From the NCBI GenBank assembly GCA_049514575.1, contig JBEKUX010000002.1:1-64000 (forward strand): a DNA stretch of 64,000 bases, read 5' to 3'. The notes below the pieces were generated by a model. That model did not search any database. It worked only from the letters and a program-made list of their open reading frames with translations, and was not told the origin of the DNA. Position numbers and translations under genes: made by a program. This stretch comes from BOG-1184 sp049514575 (lineage in GTDB: Bacteria > Fibrobacterota > Chitinivibrionia > Chitinivibrionales > Chitinispirillaceae). Shown here in pieces: positions 59,135 through 64,000 of this stretch. The first letter of the stretch is position 1. Each line of letters opens with the position of its first letter.

Positions 59135-59357
59135 TCTTTGGCTAAAGGCTCCGCTTCAGCGGAGAGTGTGGGGTGGGCGACATTGTGCTAAAACACACAT
59201 TGTTTTCCCCCACCCTCGGAATTCTGTGCCGTTGAAATTTAAAATGAAATTATAGTTATTTTTCAACGGAACGAAGCTTGCGGGTGCGGGTAAAGGGTGC
59301 GCAAAGCTGCACAGGCAGTGCCCACCCGCTACCCCATCAAATGCCTTTAGCAAATGA
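59135..59357 (+). repeat. Intergenic element, family A, full copy 3
   Basis: It starts CTTTGGCTAAAGGCTCCGC with the GCTTCAGC loop, has GTGTGGGGTGGGCG, the conserved GGGTGCGGGTAAAGGGTGC and ends GCCCACCCGCTACCCCATC and ATGCCTTTAGCAAATG. The ends are imperfect inverted repeats. It lacks the nested hairpin of the other copies. The leuC ATG is 35 bases beyond its end. Confidence 0.78.
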
Positions 59358-59391
59358 AAAAATATCTTTATTTATTATAGGGGGTTTATTT

Positions 59392-60684
59392 ATGGGTAAA
59401 ACAATCACGGAAAAAATCTTTGATGCGCATGTCGTGGATGAACCTTTCCAGGGCACAAGGGTGCTCAGGCTCGACGTGGTCATGTGCCACGAAATCACGA
59501 CGCCGATTGCTATTGCCGACCTCGTGTGGCGGGGCAAGGACCGCGTGTTCGACCCATCAAGGATCAAGGCCGTGATCGATCACGTGACGCCGGCAAAAGA
59601 CTCAAAGAGCGCGACGCAGGGAAAGATCATGCGCGAATGGGCGCGACGGCACGGGATAAAAGACTTTTTCGACATCGGGGCGAACGGCGTCTGCCACGCG
59701 CTCTTTCCCGAGAAGGGGTTCATCAGGCCGGGCAATACCGTCATCATGGGTGACAGCCACACCTGCACGCATGGCGCTTTCGGTGCGTTTGCCGCCGGCG
59801 TGGGCACCACGGACCTCGAGGTCGGAATTCTCAAAGGCGTCTGCGCGTTCAGGCAGCCGAAGACCATTCTCGTGCAGGTCACTGGAAAACTCCCTGGGGC
59901 CGTTTATGCCAAGGATGTGATCCTCGAAATCATCCGGCAGCTGACCGTGAACGGCGCCACCGACCGTGTGATCGAGTTTGCCGGCGAAACCCTGGACAGC
60001 ATGTCCATGGAGGAGCGAATGACCGTTTCCAACATGGCGGTTGAGGCAGGTGCGACCTCCGGCCTCTTCAGGCCGGACGCAACGACACTCGACTATCTCT
60101 GGCCTTTCGTCAAGGAGGAATACGGCAACGACAAGGCCATGGCATTGGCCGCCTGTAAAAAATGGTGGTCGGATCCGGATGCGACCTATGAGAAAACAGC
60201 TGCTGTTGACGTGTCGAAACTCGAGCCGGTCGCGACCGTGGGCTTCAAACCCGATCAGGTGAAGAGGCTTTCGGAGCTCGAGAAGGAAAAGCATAAGGTC
60301 GACCAGGTGTATATAGGTTCATGCACAAACGGCCGTATTTCCGATATCCGCGAAGCGGCAAAAATAGCCAAAAGACACAAGCTCGCTCCGCACGTGCGCG
60401 GTATTTTATGCCCGGCAACGCCCTCGGTTTACCGCAAAGCAATGGCCGAAGGGTTGATCGGGGTGTTCATGGACGCCGGTTACTGCGTTACCAATCCGAC
60501 CTGCGGCGCCTGTCTCGGCATGTCGACCGGCGTGCTGGCTGAGGGAGAGGTGTGCGCGTCGACAACGAACCGCAACTTCAACGGCCGCATGGGCAAGGGC
60601 GGCATGGTGCATCTCATGAGCCCGGTGAGCGCGGCGGCTGCGGGAATTGCCGGGTATCTTACAGACCCGAGGAAATATCTGTAA
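59392..60684 (+). CDS. leuC: 3-isopropylmalate dehydratase large subunit
   Basis: The catalytic large subunit isomerises 2-isopropylmalate in leucine synthesis and carries a [4Fe-4S] cluster. The start at 59392 has AGGGGG upstream. The 430-residue length and the motifs VVMCHEITTPIAIADLV, VIMGDSHTCTHGAFGAFA, YIGSCTNGRISDI and CVTNPTCGACLGM (cluster cysteines) show the shorter, archaeal/HacA-like class. Relatives act in homoaconitase or citramalate pathways, so leucine versus isoleucine or lysine use is not certain. It pairs with leuD 74 bp on. Confidence 0.93.
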   Translation: MGKTITEKIFDAHVVDEPFQGTRVLRLDVVMCHEITTPIAIADLVWRGKDRVFDPSRIKAVIDHVTPAKDSKSATQGKIMREWARRHGIKDFFDIGANGVCHALFPEKGFIRPGNTVIMGDSHTCTHGAFGAFAAGVGTTDLEVGILKGVCAFRQPKTILVQVTGKLPGAVYAKDVILEIIRQLTVNGATDRVIEFAGETLDSMSMEERMTVSNMAVEAGATSGLFRPDATTLDYLWPFVKEEYGNDKAMALAACKKWWSDPDATYEKTAAVDVSKLEPVATVGFKPDQVKRLSELEKEKHKVDQVYIGSCTNGRISDIREAAKIAKRHKLAPHVRGILCPATPSVYRKAMAEGLIGVFMDAGYCVTNPTCGACLGMSTGVLAEGEVCASTTNRNFNGRMGKGGMVHLMSPVSAAAAGIAGYLTDPRKYL

Positions 60685-60685
60685 A

Positions 60686-60713
60686 GTAGAGACGCACGGC
60701 CGTGCGTCTCTAC
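60686..60713. repeat. 28-bp palindrome, family B, copy 4 (leuC-leuD gap)
   Basis: A perfect copy starting two bases after the leuC stop codon and 45 bases before leuD. Confidence 0.9.
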
Positions 60714-60757
60714 ACTTGGGGAATGTCCGGAATCATTGTTATTATATAGGAGGAACC

Positions 60758-61285
60758 ATGAAAACATTCGGCGGACCGGTATTGTTTCTTGACAGATCAG
60801 ATATAAACACCGACGAAATCATTCCGGCGAAATATCTCACCGAGGTCGAGAAGGAAGCCTTGCGGCCACACCTGCTCGAAGACCTCAAACTTGACGGATT
60901 TGATCCGAAAGGCCCCTGGCGCGGCGCCGCAAGGGTCATCGTGACACGCGCGAACTTCGGGTGCGGCTCGTCGCGCGAACATGCGCCCTGGGCGCTTGAG
61001 GTAAACGGCATCACCTGCTGCATCGCGGAGAGCTTCGCACGTATCTTCCGGCAGAACATGTTCAACTGCGGCATGATGGCCATTGAACTGCCCGGGGAGA
61101 AAATCGACGAGCTTTTTTCATATTGTAAAAAAGGGGAATGCGTCTGTTCCGTTGATTTCTCAGGGAAAAAGCTCGCCTTTTCGGGAAACGGCAAACCACG
61201 GGGGCTCTCTTTTTCCCTGAGCCCGTTCGATGAAGCTCTTGTCAAGGCAGGCGGATGGGTGGAGTTTGCGGACGCGCGGTATTAA
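60758..61285 (+). CDS. leuD: 3-isopropylmalate dehydratase small subunit
   Basis: The 175-residue small subunit carries the swivel domain of the enzyme with LeuC. The start at 60758 has AGGAGG four bases upstream. FGGPVLFLDRSDINTDEIIPAKYL, ANFGCGSSREHAPWAL (the key GCGSSREHA substrate-recognition segment) and FARIFRQNMFNCGMM identify it. A 15-bp-arm palindrome follows 32 bp after the stop. Confidence 0.95.
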   Translation: MKTFGGPVLFLDRSDINTDEIIPAKYLTEVEKEALRPHLLEDLKLDGFDPKGPWRGAARVIVTRANFGCGSSREHAPWALEVNGITCCIAESFARIFRQNMFNCGMMAIELPGEKIDELFSYCKKGECVCSVDFSGKKLAFSGNGKPRGLSFSLSPFDEALVKAGGWVEFADARY

Positions 61286-61316
61286 ATAACGGCACAACTG
61301 TTTCCTGAGACCGGGA

Positions 61317-61348
61317 CCTTTACTATAAGCATGTGCTTATAGTAAAGG
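61317..61348. repeat. Perfect inverted repeat downstream of leuD
   Basis: CCTTTACTATAAGCA and its exact reverse complement are separated by TG. It is likely to fold into a hairpin after the leuD stop, but no T run follows, so it may be an mRNA-end structure or a protein site rather than an ordinary terminator. Confidence 0.6.
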
Positions 61349-61421
61349 CGTATATTTATCAACACCGGCGCGCGGCCGGTACATCCGCACGCTATAGACT
61401 CTTTACCTGTGGAGGTTTCCT

Positions 61422-63302
61422 ATGGAAAAGAGGATGCGTTCTTTTTTTGTCTGCCTTGCGATCACTGCAGCGGTCTTTCGTGTTACAGCATTCACTACCG
61501 CTGTCACTGTCGTTCCTGCGCTTGATACGCACGCCATCAGCCCCGCTATCTACGGCTCCAATCAGAATTTCTCCGGGACCGAAAATTTTTCGGCAATGCG
61601 ACAGGGCGGCAACCGCCTGACCGGCTATAACTGGGAAAACAACGCGTCGAACGCCGGCACTGACTGGTACAATTCGAGCGACAACCTTATCCCAGCAAGC
61701 ATGGGTATCCCGAATAACCAATCACTGATCCCGGGCATCGGCATGACCGCTTTTATCGATTCATGCAGAAAGTACAACCGTTTCTGCCTGACTACCTTTC
61801 AAATGGCAGGTTTTGTTGCGCACGATAAAAATGGGACCGTGGCCGATAGTCAGGTCGCGCCGTCAATCCGGTGGCGCTATGTTTTTCCCCATAAACCCAT
61901 GGCCTTTGCCGCAACGCCCGACACGTCCGACAGTGCAGTGTATATGGATGAACTCATGAATTTCCTGAAAACGAAATATGCCTCCCTTGCCGACGGCTGG
62001 CTCGGCGGCATAGACCTTGATAACGAACCCGCACTCTGGCCCTCGACCCACCCGCTCATTCACCCGGCCGCGCCGACCTGCGTGGAACTTCTCGGCAAAT
62101 CAGTTGCCCTTGCCACTGCAATAAAAAATGTGGACACAAAGCCGCTCATTTTCGGGCCCGTGACCTACGGCTTCAACGAAATGTACAGTTTTCAGGACGC
62201 AAGCGATTGGAGCAGTGTACAGGGCACCTACGCATGGTTTGTCGATTACTATCTCGACCAGATGCGTCTGGCGTCGGCGAGCGCAGGCAGGCGCCTGCTT
62301 GACGTATTTGACATCCACTGGTACTCCGAGGCGCAGGGTACCGACCGCATAACCGATACCATGAACCATGCGACGCGCGCAAATGCGCAAGCCCGTATAC
62401 AGGCGCCGCGCACGCTCTGGGACCCGAATTACCGTGAAAACAGCTGGATCGCCCAATATTTTCCGTCCTTTCTGCCGCTCATCCCGCGGATGAAAACTTC
62501 CATTGACGCCTACTATGCAGGAACAAAAATCGGCATAAGCGAGTACAGCTACGGCGGTGACGAACACATTTCCGGAGGTTTGGCCACCGCCGATGCGCTC
62601 GGCATTTACGGAAAATACGGCGTTTTTTATGCCTCGTACTGGCAGACCATGGACACGACCAGATACATCTCCGCCGCCTTCAAACTATACCGCAATTACA
62701 ACGGCGTAAACGGCGCCTTCGGCGCCCTTTCGGTATGTGCAGGGACAAGCGATTCGGTACGCAGTTCAGCCTATGCGTCTATCGTCTCTGCAGCGAACCC
62801 CGAGCTGCACCTCATTCTGCTGAATAAAGATTACGACTCGACGATGAACGCAACCATCACCATTAACAGCGCTTCCAACTATCAATCGGTCCGCGTCTGG
62901 AGTTTCGACTCGTTGTCGGCGGCCATCAATGAACGGCTTCCGGCGCCCGCCATCAGCGGGAACTCCTTTACCTATGCGGTACCGAAACTTACGGCCTGCC
63001 ACTTTATGCTTATTCCCGCTTCATCGGTGAGAAACAATGCCCTGTCCGTTGCCCGCGCCGGATTCGTCTGCAGGGTCGTGTATCCTTATCTGCTGTGTAC
63101 CTATTCCTTTCCGTGCAATGAAACCGGCTCGATTTCCCTTTATGCCCTGAACGGCACGTTGCTTAAACACTGGCAATCCATTGTCGGGCAGGGAACATTC
63201 CGGCTGAATGTCAAGTCAGCGGGAATCAGCGGAAAAAACTTTCTGGTAGTCTGTACCTCATCACGCGGCCGGTATATAAGCAAAGTCATGCTTCCGCAAT
63301 GA
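61422..63302 (+). CDS. Secreted GH44 endoglucanase/xyloglucanase
   Basis: GH44 enzymes cut beta-1,4-glucans such as cellulose and xyloglucan. The 626-residue protein has a signal peptide (residues 1-26), then ISPAIYGSNQNF and AMRQGGNRLTGYNWENNASNAG, the family opening. The acid/base is probably Glu202 in GGIDLDNEPALWP and the nucleophile Glu374 in KIGISEYSYGGDE. From about residue 535 to 626 there is a beta-sandwich tail (GSISLYALNGTLLKHW, NFLVVCTSSRGRYISKVMLPQ) resembling a type IX sorting domain. GGAGG precedes the ATG. It marks a plant-polysaccharide lifestyle. Confidence 0.9.
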   Translation: MEKRMRSFFVCLAITAAVFRVTAFTTAVTVVPALDTHAISPAIYGSNQNFSGTENFSAMRQGGNRLTGYNWENNASNAGTDWYNSSDNLIPASMGIPNNQSLIPGIGMTAFIDSCRKYNRFCLTTFQMAGFVAHDKNGTVADSQVAPSIRWRYVFPHKPMAFAATPDTSDSAVYMDELMNFLKTKYASLADGWLGGIDLDNEPALWPSTHPLIHPAAPTCVELLGKSVALATAIKNVDTKPLIFGPVTYGFNEMYSFQDASDWSSVQGTYAWFVDYYLDQMRLASASAGRRLLDVFDIHWYSEAQGTDRITDTMNHATRANAQARIQAPRTLWDPNYRENSWIAQYFPSFLPLIPRMKTSIDAYYAGTKIGISEYSYGGDEHISGGLATADALGIYGKYGVFYASYWQTMDTTRYISAAFKLYRNYNGVNGAFGALSVCAGTSDSVRSSAYASIVSAANPELHLILLNKDYDSTMNATITINSASNYQSVRVWSFDSLSAAINERLPAPAISGNSFTYAVPKLTACHFMLIPASSVRNNALSVARAGFVCRVVYPYLLCTYSFPCNETGSISLYALNGTLLKHWQSIVGQGTFRLNVKSAGISGKNFLVVCTSSRGRYISKVMLPQ

Positions 63303-63318
63303 ACTATTTTTCTCACCT

Positions 63319-64000
63319 ATGTTTGATACGAGCGGCACGGTTATCTCCCGCTTCATCCGCATCAGGGGCACGGTGCAGGGTGTGGGTTTCCGGCCGTTTG
63401 TGTACCGGCTTGCCGTCCGGCTCGACGTCAAGGGTGAGGTGAGAAATGACGCGGAAGGGGTTGCGATACATGCAGCCGGTACACAGGAGACACTTGATCG
63501 CTTTGCGCTATTGCTCAAGCAAGAAGCCCCGCCGCTTTCATTCATCCGCTCATTAGAAGTATCTGCTTCGCAAATTTGTAAAAACGCACCTCCTGATTTT
63601 ACCATCGAGGAATCGGCACCAGGCGGAAAAAATGAGATCGACATTGCCCCCGACATTGCCGTATGCGATGCGTGCCTTGCCGAGATGCGCGACCCGCGCG
63701 ACCGGCGGTTCAATTACGCCTTTATCAACTGCACCGACTGCGGACCGCGCTATACCATCATCACTGCCCTGCCCTATGACCGGCCGAACACCACCATGGC
63801 GGGTTTCCGCATGTGTCCCGAGTGCCGCGCCGAATACGAAAATCCGGCCTCGCGCCGCTTCCACGCACAGCCGATCTGCTGCCCGACGTGCGGCCCGAAA
63901 CTAACATTGCTTGACAAAAAAGGAATACCCGTCGAAACGGCCGACCCGCTCGCCGCAGGCATTGTGCATCTGAAGGCAGGACGGATTGTTGCGATCAAGG
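63319..64000 (+). CDS. hypF: Carbamoyltransferase HypF, N-terminal part
   Basis: HypF supplies the CN ligands of [NiFe]-hydrogenase from carbamoyl phosphate. The frame starts at 63319 (MFDTSGTVISRF) and runs off the window (227 codons). It opens with an acylphosphatase domain (RGTVQGVGFRPFVYRLA), followed by the HypF zinc fingers (VCDACLAEMRDPRDRRFNY, CTDCGPRYTI, MCPECRAEY, CCPTCGPK) and the start of the YrdC-like domain. It indicates hydrogenase metabolism, fitting an anaerobe. Confidence 0.93.
   Translation, partial: MFDTSGTVISRFIRIRGTVQGVGFRPFVYRLAVRLDVKGEVRNDAEGVAIHAAGTQETLDRFALLLKQEAPPLSFIRSLEVSASQICKNAPPDFTIEESAPGGKNEIDIAPDIAVCDACLAEMRDPRDRRFNYAFINCTDCGPRYTIITALPYDRPNTTMAGFRMCPECRAEYENPASRRFHAQPICCPTCGPKLTLLDKKGIPVETADPLAAGIVHLKAGRIVAIK

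Overview
The window looks like a chromosome segment of a diderm, heterotrophic, uncultured-type bacterium. Lipoproteins, outer-membrane barrels, OmpA proteins, a Kdo transferase and an Mla-type lipid transporter show an outer membrane. A C-terminal domain of the type IX secretion type, a GH44 endoglucanase, a GH57 enzyme and GH130 suggest a polysaccharide degrader of the Fibrobacterota/Chitinispirillales or wider FCB group. That placement is inference; no rRNA is present. Most genes are moderately GC-rich, while 17-22 kb and 52.1-52.6 kb are clearly AT-richer.

Region by region. (1) 0-5.4 kb, minus strand: trpE-trpG-[GT-C glycosyltransferase]-trpC-trpF, then the start of a second membrane glycosyltransferase; trpD, trpB and trpA are absent here. 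(2) 5.7-11.9 kb, minus: DUF4321, an HtrA/DegP protease, then the overlapping run truA-holA-waaA-response regulator/GGDEF. (3) 12-16.9 kb, plus: a putative lipoprotein, an outer-membrane barrel, DUF4912 and a GH57/DUF1957 protein. (4) 17-41.4 kb: a long accessory envelope island, almost all on the minus strand. It holds a PAS protein, PRC-barrel and small lipoproteins, a GT4-GH130-MlaE-MlaF-MlaD run, three DUF3494 ice-binding-type proteins, two OmpA proteins, a tandem lipoprotein pair, tiny membrane proteins (Thivi_2564-like, lmo0937-like), a triple-BON protein, a Gln-rich repeat protein and DUF2934. At its end an NtrC-type regulator lies beside two divergent sigma-54 promoter matches, and an AsmA-like gene is interrupted by one in-frame stop. 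(5) 41.5-51.6 kb: an RluA pseudouridine synthase, a response regulator fused to a histidine-kinase-like ATPase, ComEC, a CcdA-like thiol transporter, a TPR protein, a secreted protein, a STAS protein and a secreted esterase. (6) 51.6-52.9 kb: a truncated tyrosine integrase beside an AT-rich unit bounded by 24-bp inverted repeats. (7) 52.9-64 kb: an iron-sulfur flavoprotein, aroB, aroA, aroE, a diguanylate cyclase, an XRE-cupin regulator, leuC, leuD, a GH44 enzyme and the start of hypF.

The most striking unexplained signal is non-coding. A 220-265 bp element with inverted-repeat ends recurs in gaps upstream of the first glycosyltransferase, aroA and leuC, with a degraded copy upstream of trpE and a minimal copy at the start of the esterase gene, always in the same orientation relative to the downstream gene. 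A separate 28-bp perfect palindrome lies in four gaps of the trp, aro and leu gene runs, and in one case supplies the aroB stop codon. The second theme is the envelope island, where paired genes share signal-peptide and ribosome-binding leaders although their mature proteins differ, and where sigma-54 control is likely for at least two genes.
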